DNA from: Pseudonectria foliicola
Lineage: Eukaryota > Ascomycota > Sordariomycetes > Hypocreales > Nectriaceae
Assembly (NCBI GenBank): GCA_003693505.1
Contig: QUZD01000026.1
Span: forward strand, 1 to 64,000
Length of the DNA: 64,000 bases
Direction: 5' to 3'
Shown here one piece after another: positions 31,838-44,197 of the stretch. A program made the position numbers and the translations under genes. Each line of letters begins with the position of its first letter. The first letter of the stretch is position 1. The notes beneath the pieces are model-generated. The model saw nothing but the letters and a program-made list of their open reading frames with translations, did not search any database and had not been told where the DNA came from.

Positions 31838-32431
31838 GATGATGTTGGCTTGAAATATGGTTTGGCGAGAGCAAGCTATTTCGTGGGATTGTCGAGGAGT
31901 CAGATGTGTTTGGGCGTTTCGTATCTCGAGTTGGTTGTAGCTGGACAACTGCTGCCTCTGCATTAATCATGGGCTCCAACGTGGGGTCAACATGGCGGGG
32001 CAGCGTCCATTCTCAAGTACCGACGTACTTAATGTACTGCACCTACCTGGTACCTAGGTACTGCGGATTCAACTCCCACTTCCACTATTGAACCGCAACA
32101 CTACAGTCTAGCATCACAACACACTTCTCATATCCATAGTCATGTTATTCAATTCATTCACTTCGACTATATACCCATGTAGTCACCGAGCAGCCAAAAC
32201 AACAGAAAAAACTCTCCTCTCAACACTGGCCTCTTTTCTATCCCTGTCCACAATTGCCGGCGACTCTCACATGCCATGGTATCTCCCTGAACGCCGGTAA
32301 CGCCATGTGGGCGAACTCGACAACCACTGTCCCAGAATGCACCAATTCAATACTTTACAATGCCAAATATGCCGCCTTTGCGTGGTCCGTAAACAAACTC
32401 CAACAAGTCGAGATGCCGTCCGATTGATTTC
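31838..32431. other. Intergenic, 594 bp
   Basis: Promoter side of the tubulin cofactor A gene and 3' side of rad21. A CCTACCTGGTACCTAGGTACTG palindromic tract lies at about 32042-32063. No coding sequence was recognised. Confidence 0.5.
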
Positions 32432-34379
32432 TTAGGCAGACACGGCAACGGCCGGGGCACTGACAGCGGCAGCCTCCGGCTCGTCTTCTTGCGCCATCTC
32501 TCCACCGGCTTCTCTCTCGGCCCAGTCTCCCCAGAGGCCTCGCTTGCCTCGGACTCGGATGGGGTCGCCCAGGCCTGAGCCTTGCTCAACCTTGATGGCG
32601 TCTTTGGTGGCAAGCACCAGGCATTCAAAGAACATCTTGGTAGCCTCGGCCTTGGTCGTTTGCTTCTCCGGCAGCAGGTCCTGGAAGATTACCGACGATT
32701 GCTGTCGCTTCTCGGCGCTTTCGGCAGCTTCCGGGCCGAACAGATCTCGTAGGATGTGGACGGCGTGTCTGGTCCCGATAGATACTGGGCCACTGTCGGC
32801 AGGGTGAACAAGAGGAGCCGTCGTGTCGTCAAAGGCGGGCATGGGGCTTCCAGCCTCACGCTCCAAGTGGCTTTCGTCGCCGTGGCCCATGCCGTCGTCG
32901 GCAGGGATGTCAAGGATCGTTCCGTCACCAGCAATGCTCTGATTGCCCAGCAAGTCTCCGCCAATCGTGAACTCAGTGTCATCGCCCACCTCCAGACGAG
33001 GCGACTTGGAGGCACCATGGTCGCTTTCGACATCGGCGATTCCGCTGTCACGCTTCCGCTTCAGCTCGCTCATTCCCCGCGCCGCATCAAAGGAGAGCAT
33101 TCCGCGGAGCTCTGGGGCCCAGGCTGAGCTTCTGCCCTCCGTCATGATGGATGACACGAAGCCACCGCTCTTTTGCATATCCATCAGCGCAAGCAGAAAA
33201 GGGTCTCGGGGAAGGAATGTGGCGGCTTTGATGATGTTGTCGCGATTAGCCTGTTGTTGCTTGATGTGGTTGCTGGAAAGGGCAATCTCCTCATCCGGTT
33301 CCAGTAGCTTCTGTTTCTTGACGCGTTGTGCGGGGCGGCGCACAAGTGTCTGCTCGGTATCCTCTTCGGGTTCGTACAGATCGGCCTGGTGGTGTCGGCT
33401 GTACTCAGCTTCTACCTCTCTGGCAAGGTTCTCATCGATGTCCGACAAAGGCGACTCGGAGATGCGCGCTCGGGCAATGTCAAGAGCGGCCATCCCGGGC
33501 ATAGCAGATTGGTCCGCAGGGTTGAACTGGAAATCATCCCCACCCATGGTGATATCCCCCTCGGTATCAGCAATAACCACACCGTCATCTCCAATGTCCA
33601 AACCAAGAGACGTTTCTCCTTCGGCACCTTCCTTCAGACGAGGTACTACGTCCGTCTCGCTGAACATGTCATCGTCCATGGCACGGGGCGCGGGGGCTTC
33701 TAGACCCAATTCAATGGCTTGGCTGGCTCCACCATCGATATCCAGGCCAAAATCAAGCTCGAGGTCATCCATGGGCGCCAACGCGTCTTCATCCAGGCCG
33801 GTAGTGTCCTGAAGGAACTGGCTATTATCGAAATCCTCCTGCAGATTGATGTCTCGGGTGCTGACGCGTCCCTTGCGGCCAACTTGGGTTGCCGTCACGT
33901 CATCAACCTGAGAAAGAAGCCAAGAGGCATCGGGAGGCGGGGGGAGCTCGAAGTTGTCGTAAGGTGTTATGCGATCAGGAAGCAATAGAGCTTCGCGATT
34001 GGGAATCTGAAGGTTGACAGCCATGTCATTGTTCCCGCTGGAACGGAAAGCCTAGAAGAGGTCAGCCTGCAGTGCTCGAGAGAAGGAAAAAGCGTGTCAA
34101 TGACGCGTATCCTACCATTTTAATCTTCATCATAGCTTCATTACAGTCGTCGAGTAGGTAACGCGTCTTGCGCTGGTATATTCTGACCACGCCAAGCAAG
34201 AGCTGGCCACTGAGACGCAGGGCCATGGGCGCCTGGTTTGGCGTGATAATGGCCTCAACACTGTCGGTTACATTGGATTGTAGAATGTGGTTCTTGGAAA
34301 GCTTGCGCTCGAGATTGGCAGAGAGCCAGACGCGGGCGAGCGGCCCGCTCTTCTGGAGCAGCGTCTCGGAGTAGAACAT
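32432..34379 (-). CDS. rad21: Cohesin alpha-kleisin Rad21/Scc1
   Basis: Two exons (34379-34116, 34051-32432) encode 627 residues. The N-terminal domain 'MFYSETLLQKSGPLARVWLS' and 'LLGVVRIYQRKTRYLLDDCN' is the kleisin Smc3-binding domain. A long acidic middle follows (IDEN/ESPLSDIDEN, many Asp-Ile-Gly motifs). The C terminus has the Rad21/Rec8-type winged helix ('FFECLVLATKDAIKVEQGSG', 'DPIRVRGKRGLW') that binds Smc1. Middle-region E-x-x-R peptides such as 'ENLAREVEAE' and 'EVEAEYSR' are candidate separase sites. The mitotic rather than meiotic (Rec8) paralogue is inferred from overall similarity. The first exon/intron boundary falls right after the N-terminal domain. ACGCGT occurs in intron 1 (34103-34108) and exon 1 (34161-34166). 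Confidence 0.88.
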
Positions 34380-35770
34380 GATGCTGTCGCGCGACGACGC
34401 GATGCACAGCGGCGGGACGTGGTGACTGTTAAAAGCAAGAGCCAAGAGCAAGGACCTGCACGTAGGCGGCGGGTTGGAAGCGAAGCGTTGCAGGAAGCAG
34501 GCCGATGATGACGGAGCAAAGTCGAGGTGGGTAAACAGAGGGCCAGGGGTGGCGCGTTGGTGGTGGTGGTGGTGGTGGTGGATAAACAAGCGCACCAGCA
34601 GGCAGGAGTGCTCTACGCGCTAAATGGGAAGCAAAGCGGCATCAAGCAAAGGGAATCCGATCGCGTAAGCTGGAGGATGCTGCTGCGACAGAGGCCGAAA
34701 AGGCGGCAGCGACAGCGGCGGGGTTGGATGCGATGGAGGTTGGCTTCAAGCGATCGCGACGGGATTGTAGGGGAAAATTGACTTGGGAACTTGGGAACTT
34801 GGGAGTGGACGCGGAGACGAGGGGAGGTGGCCTCGTCTTCTTCAAAGGATCCACCGGTAAATGGCGTGGCTGGGGCGTCAAAGCCCGTGGCTAGGGACCT
34901 TGTGATTGGTTCACGTCCACACTTAGTCAGGGATACGTACCCGCACTGTCCACCGCATCCGGGAACGAGCCAATGTCGGACCTTCAATTGACGTGACTTT
35001 GAGGTACTTGCGAGAGCCCATCCTAAGCAAGCACAACAGGGCTCCTCTACAGCGCTCTCATTACTGTATGGAAAGTACACTCGGGTGCCCCCAGACTCCC
35101 AGCATGCATCATATGAGGTGCATGCCATCACGTTACCCCGGGACTGAGTTGCCACAGGTACCTGCACGCCCCCGACTGCATTTTGCGCAAAGATGCGACT
35201 TGATTGTGAGAATGAGAGCTTGAAATGGGCCAAGGCCCCCCATATCCACATCATGGTCTTCTTTCTCCATGTCCCCTATTCATAGCTCGCTTCAATGCGT
35301 TTCGTTGACTACGTAGAGAGACAAGCTTCCCGCCGTCGACAACTCTCCCTTGCCTTGCCTTGCCAGGATCAGCTACCCAGCAGCCAGTAAGGCTTGAGCT
35401 AGCTGCACCGCCCCTGGCAGGAACTGTGTTAGCCCGGTCCTCGATCTAGACACATTAACGCCAAATGCCAATACTGTTCGAACCAGCATACATTTGATCC
35501 GACTCCTTTGTCGTCCCCCCCCCCAGCAGCCTCGACATTCAAGACGGCGAGCGAGCTCTCCTTGCTCTCGTGCTTCTCTCCATTCTTCGTGGCGGGCCGT
35601 CGCGGCTGCAGCTTTTGCCTTCCTGCGTTTCCATACAATCGACAACCTGGCCACAGCCGTCTCCTCCATGACCACGCGCATCGCCTGCTCCGCCGATTGC
35701 TGATCCTCATGCTACGCCATCACCTTCGGTAACCTTTGAGACCGTCGATTTCAACCGCGCGCAGAGCAGA
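34380..35770. promoter_or_regulatory. Divergent promoter region, rad21 / PMR1-type gene
   Basis: 1.39 kb between divergent starts. It has a GGT run (34558-34581) and a short AACTTGGG direct repeat (about 34786-34803) near rad21, a CCTTG run (about 35350-35363) and a C10 run (35515-35524). No extra exon was found apart from the PMR1 first exon at 35771. Confidence 0.5.
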
Positions 35771-38700
35771 ATGCAACTACCGTGGAGCGAGCGCGAGGGT
35801 TCTGGGCATCAGTCCCTCCTCCCGACTGCAAACATACCACTTATCACTGGTGTCTCCTCCGAGGTCACGGACAGCGAACGACCAACCCGACCTCGCCATG
35901 TTCGAACGTCATCTGCGCATGCTCGCGTATGTGCTAGCTTTCGTGCTCACGCCGCCCCCCTGTTCGTCGCCGGCTAACACGTTTCTCCATCCAGAATGTT
36001 GCTGATAACTTTTCCTTCATGACCCCGAGCGAGGCGGCTGCCAATTTGCGGACCTCGTTAGCCAACGGCCTCACTCCCACCGAAGCCCTCACTCGACTGG
36101 GCGACCACGGACCGAACGAGATTCCACACGAACCACCCGAGCCTCTGTGGCTGCGATTTGTGAAGCAATTCCAGGAGCCTCTCATTCTGCTTCTCCTTGT
36201 GTCTGCCGCAGCGTCCTTGCTTCTTGGAAACGCAGACGATGCCATCAGCATCACCGTGGCTGTGACCATCGTAGTCACTGTTGGTTTCATCCAAGAATAC
36301 CGCTCCGAGAAGTCTATCGAAGCCCTCAACCATCTCGTGCCAAACCATGCCCATCTCATTCGCGGCAAACCCTCGGCCACATCGAAAGCCTCGTCATGGC
36401 CTCCGCCACAAGAAAGCATCAGCGAAAAGGACGGCATGTCCGATATTGTCACGCCAGCTGAGGATGTCTTGGACGCGACATCGTCCAAGGTCTCTGCAAG
36501 CCAGCTTGTTCCTGGCGATTTGGTCATCTTCACTACTGGTGATCGCATTCCTGCTGATATTCGAGTTACCAAGGCTGCCGATCTGACCATTGATGCATCG
36601 AACCTAACGGGAGAGACGGAACCGGTCAGAGTCACAGCAGAGGCCCGCCGTCGAGCATATGGCTCGTACGGCCTCAATCAGTCTGCGCAGTCTCAATCAG
36701 CGTCCCTGTCCCCAGTTGATGGCGAGAGAGCAACCAGGGACGATACTACGCAAAATATTGCATACATGGGAACACTGGTCAAGTCTGGCCACGGGCAGGG
36801 CATTGTTTTTGCCACTGGTGGTCAGAGTCATTTTGGCACCATTGCTACCAGTGTGTCGGGAACGGAGAGCCCTCGTTCTCCTCTTCAGCTGTCGATGGAT
36901 GAGCTCGGTTCGCAGCTTAGCAAGGCTTCATTCGTTGTCATCGGTCTCATTTCCGTCGTCGGCTGGCTCCAGGGGAAGAAACTCCTGGACATCTTTACCA
37001 TTTCAATTTCTCTTGCAGTGGCCGCCATCCCAGAAGGTTTGCCAATCATCGTCACGGTCACACTAGCCCTCGGCGTGCATCGCATGGCTAGGCACAATGC
37101 GATTGTACGCCGAATGCCCAAGGTTGAGACTCTTGGCTCAGTGAACGTCGTATGCACTGATAAGACGGGTGAGTGGGATTTTCTCAAGTGCGTCAGCACG
37201 AGATTGGCTAACATGTAACCCAAGGAACTTTGACCACAAACCACATGACGGTAACCAAGATGTGGTATTTTGGGGCCACAGACCCCGTCGGCATCGATTC
37301 TGAGGATGAGGGTGGCGATACCGGACCGGTTCTTGATCAAGCAACCCTTCGGATTCTTCGTATCGGCAACATTGCCAACGACGCGCGTCTTGCACAGAAG
37401 TACACGGAACATGGTGCTGCTGCTAGTGCAGTTCTCTCTTCCACCATGGGACGCGATCAGGTGTCAACGTATACTCGTTGGGTAGGGCAGCCAACCGATG
37501 TAGCTATGCTGGATCTTCTCGATCGCTTCAAGGAGCACGATGTTAGAGAATCCATCGGCCCTCGGTTGACCGAAACACCATTCAGCTCAGAACGGAAGTG
37601 GATGGGCGTCACTATTGGCACCGGAGACAAGGACTACGCTTACATGAAAGGATCCATTGAAAAGGTTCTGGCTGCTTGCGATACGTATCTCGACCACGAT
37701 GGGAGGGAAATTGTTCTCGACTCAAGCCGTCGTCAGCAGGCAATGCAGGCAGCGGAGGCTATGGCAGTCAAGGGTCTCCGTGTGCTCGCCTTCGCTGGTG
37801 GCTCGGTGTCTCGATCTTCCAGGGGCCGATCCAATATGAGCTCTGCTCGTAGCACCCCTGGACCTGAAAGAAGTGGGAGTCCTCTGCCTCAATCAACCGA
37901 CGAGGTGTTCAAAGGCCTCACCTTTGCCGGCCTTGTGGGTATGAGAGACCCTCCAAGGCCCGGTGTTGGACGTTCTATTCGACGCCTCATGCGCGGCGGC
38001 GTCAAGGTCATCATGATTACGGGTGATGCTGAGGCTACTGCCCTTGCTATTGGCAGGCAGTTGGGAATGAATGTAGCGGTCCCCAGCGCACATACGAGTA
38101 GCCAGAGCACCGTGAAGCCTGTTCTCCGAGGTGACGAAGTTGACCGCATGACGGAGCACGACTTGGCGCAAGCAATGCAACATACGACCATCTTTGCTCG
38201 CACAAACCCAGATCACAAGATGAAGATTATCAAGGCTCTGCAATCCAGGGGCGACATTGTAGCCATGACTGGCGACGGTGTGAATGATGCGCCTGCGTTG
38301 AAGAAGGCAGACATTGGTATCTCCATGGGACGCCATGGGACGGATGTTGCCAAGGAGGCAGCAGACATGATTCTCACAGACGACGACTTCTCTACGATTC
38401 TCCATGCCATTGAAGAAGGCAAGGGAATCTTCAACAACATTCAAAACTTCCTTACCTTTCAACTGAGCACCAGCGCGGCGAGCTTGGCACTGGTCTTTAT
38501 CTGCACATGCTTCGGCTTTAGGTCTCCCCTGAATGCAATGCAGATCCTTTGGATTAGTAAGTCAAATGTTCGATGATCAATAGCCCTCTACTGACTAGTT
38601 GCCAGATATCATCATGGATGGCCCTCCCGCTCAGTCTCTCGGTGTGGAGAGGGTAGATCCCGATGTGATGACCAAGCCCCCCCGAAGGAGAGGCGACCCC

Positions 38701-39144
38701 GTGCTCACCAAGGCACTCATTACGCGCGTTCTCACATCTGCTTCCATCATCATGGTCGGAACGATGCTCATTTATCGCCGTGAGATGCTCGCGGATGGCC
38801 AGGTAACTCGCCGGGATACAACCATGACCTTTACTTGTTTCGTTCTCTTCGACATGTTTAACGCTCTCAGCTGCCGTTCAGAATCAAAATCTGTATTGCG
38901 GGGAGAGGTTGGACTCTTTTCTAACAACCTGTTCAACTGGGCTGTGTCACTCAGTTTGGTGGGCCAGCTGATGGTTATCTACTTCCCCTGGCTTCAGGAG
39001 ACGTTTCAGACTGAAGCCATTGGGTTCTTTGATATTGTACGACTAGTTATCCTGTGTAGCACGGTGTTCTGGGCGGATGAGTTGCGCAAATACCTGAAGT
39101 ATGGGCGTCGGCGTTTCGGTAACGGATACAGCCAGGCGGTATAG
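35771..39144 (+). CDS. pmr1: PMR1-type Golgi Ca2+/Mn2+ P-type ATPase
   Basis: Four exons (35771-35926, 35995-37168, 37225-38556, 38606-39144) encode 1,066 residues. Exon 1 was recognised because its frame (MQLPWSEREGSGHQS, ending SSAHAR) joins 'NVADNFSFMTPSEAAANL' exactly. Motifs: 'LTGETEPV' (actuator loop), 'VAAIPEGLPIIV' in M4, 'CTDKTGTLTTN' with the phosphorylated Asp (split by intron 2), 'YMKGSIEKVL' for nucleotide binding, 'MITGDAEATA', 'MTGDGVNDAPAL', and 'MQILWINIIMDGPPAQS' in M6, whose Asn and Asp complete the single ion site typical of SPCA pumps. About ten membrane helices are expected. It loads the Golgi with Ca2+ and Mn2+ for glycosylation and sorting, EC 7.2.2.10. Low-complexity inserts lie in the actuator domain (about 150-180) and nucleotide domain ('SSRGRSNMSSARSTPGPERS'). 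Confidence 0.93.
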
Positions 39145-39660
39145 GGGGGAACAGGAGTATGAGTTGCATGGGAGTCAGCTGCTTAGTGCCATATATCATG
39201 GTCTTGGGGGCGCATGTTTCTCTGTATGGAGGTTGTTGTAGACGCAAATGCTGGCTGACTTGACGAGCATTGAAAAGGGCGAGATATGAAGACATGAGTA
39301 TAGTACTTGCCATGTAATAGTCATGATTAAATAATACTGAAAGAGACATTGATAAATAAGGTGACACCATTGGGCTGCATGTGAGGCTAGCCATTTCTCA
39401 CGAGTGCTCTTTCTTACATGGATGGACGTCGTCGACGTCCTGGTATGGGCAGATATTGCGCATGATGGTAGTGTAGGGTAAGCGAGTTTGGGGAAGGGTT
39501 GCGTGTCAATCATGTACACCTAGGTAGGTAGTTCCACGTAGACCTCCACTTGGAGCTTCATGCCCATCAGAACGACAGCCCTTGGAACACAACACCTGCG
39601 TCCATACCGAAAACGAATCGAGGCAGACATGCGCTTCCTGGAGAGACGGTCGCATTGACA
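39145..39660. other. Intergenic, 516 bp
   Basis: PMR1 3' region followed by the COG4 promoter. A CACCTAGGTAGGTAG tract lies at about 39518-39532. An in-frame Met at 39550 would extend COG4 by 37 residues, but the extension shows no conserved feature. Confidence 0.5.
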
Positions 39661-42104
39661 ATGTCAGTCCATCCCAACGGTGTCCACCTCAGCGACTCCA
39701 GCATTCGCGGCCCCACTGCCTCGTCGTTCCCCAATGTCGACAACGAAGCCGAGATCCGCGCTGCGCTGGCCACTCTGCACGCCCGCGAAACTGCGATAAC
39801 CTCCCGACTCGATGCCCTGATCGGGTCCCAAGCCGATCTGTCGCGCGACCTTGGCCGACTGGACCTCTTGCGGGCCGGGCTAGGCGCGCAAGTCATTGCT
39901 GCGAGAACCGTCGGCAATGACATGCTGTCGGGCGCTGCCGAGACAGCAGGCCGGCTGAGCGACAAGGTCAAGGAGCTGGATCTGGAGAAGAGTCGTGTCG
40001 AGAATACTCTGGGCGTGGTGGAGCAGGTGGCGGAGCTCAAGGCATGCGTCAATGGAGTCGTAGGCTCCATGGGCGCTCCTCAGGACTGGGAGGCGGCAGC
40101 TGGCTATCTGGCCCGAGCGAGCAAGATACCCGACGACATAATCAAAGGCTCTTTCGCAGCCAGTATAGTGCCGAGTGTCGAGGTGCCAGACCCGCCATGG
40201 GTGACGCTCGAGAACGCCAAGGAGAGCCTGTGTGGGCTGTTCCTTCGAGAGTTTGAGAAGGCGGCCGGGGAGAGCGACGGGACAAAGGTTACGAGGTTCT
40301 TCAAGCTATTCCCGCTGATCGGGAGGGCAGATGTCGGTCTGGATGTCTACGGGAGATATGTCTGCCAGGGCGTTGCGGGCACCGCGCGGGCGACGCTCAA
40401 AGATGCGGGAGGCCAGGCTCAAAAGGACTTCTTCTACGCCAATGCCCTTACCAAGCTTTTCGAACACATTGCCCAGATTGTCGAGGGTCACGGCGGACTG
40501 GTGGAGCGGCACTACGGTGCTGGAAAGATGGTTCGCGTCATTGAGCGCCTCCAGATGGAGGCAGATGTTCAGGGTGGCATCATTCTCGATACCTGGAATG
40601 ACGAGAGAAATGTTGATAGGAAGCTGACAGATGTCAAAAGCTACCCTTTCTCATTCCTCGTCCAGAGCTTCTTGCCTCAACCCCCTCGGGGTCCGCCTTC
40701 AAGGGTCAACTCACCCGCTGTTGGCATGGGCAGTAGTCAGAGGGACAGCGAGGACGAGGGGGTCAATATGAAGGAGGTGGAAGGCTTGCTAAGCGAGATA
40801 GCCCTGATGTTGGGCCGATGGTCGCTATATACGCGCTTTCTCGCTGGAAAATGCCAGGTAATGCCTCAAACGTCTCTCATCATTGCTGACTTTTGCTGAC
40901 TCGACTCAAGGATCCAGATACCGCTGAAGATGCCTCCCTCACGGTTCCGGACGTGCTCGTTAAATCCAATCTTTACAAGAAAGTGTCGAGTAAGCTGACG
41001 ATGCCATACAATGTCATGACGACCTTCTTTTTCCGGCGATCGGTCGAGAAGGCTTTTCAGATGGACGAGTATCCCAGCGGCTTGTCCTTGACGATGAGCA
41101 GACACATCGAGGGCAACGCCCCGTATATCATACTGGCAGTGGACGATGTCATGTACATTGTCAACACTGTTATACAAAAATCACTAGCGACGTCACAGAG
41201 AGAAGTCGTCACTTCTGTGCTGCCAACGATTGGACGGGTTCTCAGCGGCGACTTTGTTGGGATGGTCCAGCGCAAGATGCGAGATGAATCTTACCCCAAC
41301 CCAGTCGTACAAGGAGGCTTCCCACCAGAGGAGAAGATTATTCAGTTCATTGTCCTCATCAACAGCTTGGATATGGCAAATGATTACCTCACTCGGATCA
41401 TCAATGGGCGCATCGGCGACCCGGCAGAGCAAGCCAACGGAGACGCAGCCACTGGGCCGCTCAAGGACGCATTCCCCTTTGAGCGGGATGTGGCATTGGT
41501 GACAAACGCCCTGAGAGTGCTCCAAACGGGATTCGTCTCCAAGACGACAGAGCTCATGAATGAGGGCATCCAAGTCCTCTTTGAGCGGGTGGTCAGGGCG
41601 AGATTGCGGCCAGTTCTCGGGGAGACCTTCCGAGACGTAGACTACACGTTGACTGAGGACGACATTGCCGAGATTGCGGCGCAAAATGACGTGGACGAAG
41701 AAGTCTTGATGGACCAAGTCTCTCAAATCTTCGAGCATGGCTGGAACCAGCTTATGAAGCCAATTGCGCGGATCATGACGCCCGGGACCTACACGGCGCT
41801 TCTCGAGATGACGGCAAGATACGTGTCCAAGATACTGGAGAAGAGAATACTCAGCTACAGTGGCCGGACCAACGCCTTTGGAGCCATCCGCATCGAGCGC
41901 GACTTTAGCGCTCTGGTCAACACGGTATCCAAAGGGGACTATGCGGTCCGAGAGGCGTTTGCCAAGGTCACGCAGCTGCTGATGGTGGCCAACATGGAAG
42001 GAGACGAGTGGGATGAGCTGATGGCGCTCGAAGGGAACGACGGGATTGAGTGGGTGCTGACGGAGGAGGAGAAGAGAAAGGCGAGAAGCCTTGTGCAGGC
42101 ATAA
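39661..42104 (+). CDS. cog4: Conserved oligomeric Golgi complex subunit 4
   Basis: Two exons (39661-40857, 40911-42104) encode 796 residues. The N terminus carries coiled-coil segments ('AEIRAALATLHARETAITSR', 'LGRLDLLRAGLGAQVIAART') typical of COG subunits. The central and C-terminal parts match the COG4 family: 'RFFKLFPLIGRADVGLDVYG', 'CQGVAGTARATLKD', 'AGKMVRVIERLQMEADVQGG', 'RTNAFGAIRIERDFSALVNT'. COG4 is in the essential lobe A of the COG tether and works in intra-Golgi retrograde vesicle docking with SNAREs and Rab. The start is at the Met giving MSVHPNGVHLSDSS; an upstream in-frame Met at 39550 cannot be excluded. Its neighbours PMR1 and zeta-COP are also Golgi functions, but orientation and spacing do not suggest co-regulation. 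Confidence 0.9.
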
Positions 42105-42649
42105 GATGAGCACCAAATATCCAGGGGCAAGGTGGATAGAGTGAATGAGTTGACGACATAGAAAGCTCGAAGCGTACAGGCGACGGTAGATGTAGAAAGG
42201 AAAATGACTAAAAGAAGGATAAACAGTATTTGCCTCTTGACTGTGTCGATGTTACTCTCACGACGATAGCAGTTGTGCTCTCTCGTTGGAAGCTGTTGGT
42301 GAGATTAATTATCATGGATGGGATCCAGGATCATAATGGCCAACCGCCCACAGTGGAAGCTACAGTGGTCATAGGGGGTACTTGTGCGCTGAAATGGCTC
42401 CGTTGGGGTGCCGGCCCGCACTTGGGCGCGCGGGAACCTCCACTCCAGGCGGCGTGGCGGGCAGCAACCACAAGCATGAGAATCATAGGCAGCGTTGGTG
42501 AAAATTTCCATGACTCAACCCGCCAACACCCATTCTGCGAGCACCCAGACTTGACTTCTCTGGCAGGCGTCTGCCATTTCCACCTCACTTTTAGTCATAG
42601 CAAGAGAGCCTTCTGATCTCGAATCCTGGCTAGCCGTCGCCTTGCCCAT
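42105..42649. other. Intergenic, 545 bp
   Basis: Between tandem COG4 and Sua5 genes. It should contain the COG4 3' UTR and the Sua5 promoter. No repeat or additional gene was recognised. Confidence 0.5.
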
Positions 42650-44068
42650 TTGCTTCCGCTCAGGTTGGCTCTTCGCCCGACGCCGAGGCCACTTACATCC
42701 GTATCCGAATCAGAATCAGCAGCCCTGGTTCGTCGAGTGACGTCTCAGGCCCTGCCTGCCATGGAGACTCGCATCGTGAGAGTCCCTCGTGGGGCCACTC
42801 TCGGGCGCTTCCAGCACGGCGACGCGGACGGCCTCGCAAGACTGGACTGCTGGGAGGTCCAGGCCGAGTCCAGGGAGGCCACGGCCGCGCTCGAGGCCGC
42901 CGCGCGGGATCTCAAGTCCAAGGACAGTCCCGTCGCCTTCCCGACCGAGACGGTGTACGGACTCGGTGCGGATGCTACACGCAGTGGTGCCGTCAGGGGC
43001 ATCTACTCGGCCAAGGGGAGGCCATCCGACAACCCGCTCATCATACATGTCAGTGACTTGCAGATGCTTCGCGAGTATCTGAGCCCGGCAAGCCAAGCGG
43101 AAGATCCCATACCTAGCCGGTACAAGGCGTTGATGGACAAGTTCTGGCCGGGACCTCTGACGGTTCTGATGCAAAACCCAGAACCTTCCAAGTTGGCCCC
43201 CGAGGTGACGGCCGGCCTCAAGACCTTTGGCGTTCGCATGCCATCCTCGCCCCTTGCACTCTCTCTCATCAAGCTGGCCGGCGTTCCGTTGGCAGCCCCG
43301 TCGGCAAACGCTTCGACCAAGCCGTCACCAACCACCGCTCAGCATGTCATGGACGATCTGAACGGGAGGATCGAGCTGATCCTTGACGGAGGCCAATGCC
43401 AGGTCGGTGTGGAGAGCACGGTCGTGGACGGTCTGTGCGAGCCGCCTGTCGTCCTCCGACCCGGAGGCATCGGCATGGATGAGATCCGGAGCTGTCCCGG
43501 GTGGGAGAATGCCGTCAAGGCCTACAAGGACCAGAGTGAGGAGGGCAAGGCCGCACCGCGGGCGCCCGGAATGAAGTACAAGCATTACAGCCCCAAGGCC
43601 AAAGTGGTTCTCTACGAGTCGAGCTGTGCCGAGGGTTCTACTGGAGTGACAGCGGCAGACTTTGCGGCGGGATGCGCGCACGTCAACAGTAACGCTTCGA
43701 AAGCAGACGGCGACTTGACGAGGATTGGCGTGATACGCACCCAACGATGGACTTCAGGGGCTGGGTTGGCGTGCGCGCACCTTGCGCCGTCGACCCATGC
43801 ACAGGAGAACGGTGCGCAAAATGACAGGCCGTACGATGTACTTGAAGGCGACCTCATAGACCAGAACGGGCAGATCAATGGCCGACTATTGGTCATTGAT
43901 CTTGGGAAGGAGACTGAGGGAATTGCCAGGGGTCTCTTTTCAGCCCTGAGAGAGTTTGACCGTCGAGGCGTGGACACGATATTTGTGGATGGTATAGAGG
44001 ATAGGACCGACATTGCGGCGGCCGTCATGAACCGCCTACGAAAGGCAGCATCGGAGATCAGAGCATGA
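42650..44068 (+). CDS. sua5: Threonylcarbamoyl-AMP synthase (YrdC/Sua5)
   Basis: A single exon encodes 472 residues. It makes L-threonylcarbamoyladenylate from Thr, bicarbonate and ATP, the first step of t6A formation at A37 of ANN-decoding tRNAs. The YrdC domain (about 80-290) shows 'AFPTETVYGLGADA', 'IYSAKGRPSDNPLIIHV', 'FWPGPLTVLM', 'VPLAAPSANASTKPSPT', 'GVESTVVDG' and 'VLRPGGIG'. A linker 'APRAPGMKYKHYSP' leads to the Sua5 C-terminal domain (about 320-470), confirming a Sua5-type rather than a short YrdC protein. The first 37 residues are Arg/Ser/Leu-rich and free of acidic residues until 'SESESA', resembling a mitochondrial targeting peptide. A second Met at residue 38 (METRIVRVPRG) could start a cytosolic form, a known way for one t6A enzyme to serve both compartments. 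Confidence 0.92.
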   Translation: MLPLRLALRPTPRPLTSVSESESAALVRRVTSQALPAMETRIVRVPRGATLGRFQHGDADGLARLDCWEVQAESREATAALEAAARDLKSKDSPVAFPTETVYGLGADATRSGAVRGIYSAKGRPSDNPLIIHVSDLQMLREYLSPASQAEDPIPSRYKALMDKFWPGPLTVLMQNPEPSKLAPEVTAGLKTFGVRMPSSPLALSLIKLAGVPLAAPSANASTKPSPTTAQHVMDDLNGRIELILDGGQCQVGVESTVVDGLCEPPVVLRPGGIGMDEIRSCPGWENAVKAYKDQSEEGKAAPRAPGMKYKHYSPKAKVVLYESSCAEGSTGVTAADFAAGCAHVNSNASKADGDLTRIGVIRTQRWTSGAGLACAHLAPSTHAQENGAQNDRPYDVLEGDLIDQNGQINGRLLVIDLGKETEGIARGLFSALREFDRRGVDTIFVDGIEDRTDIAAAVMNRLRKAASEIRA

Positions 44069-44197
44069 AGAATGAATTAATAGACTCCCTTTCCTTGCAC
44101 CCTGTATGACATGACCCCTTGTCAGACCCGACAGCGCGACTTTTGCATACAACGCTAGAACGAGAGATGAAAAACTCCAAAAGCAGCAGCTTCCCCC

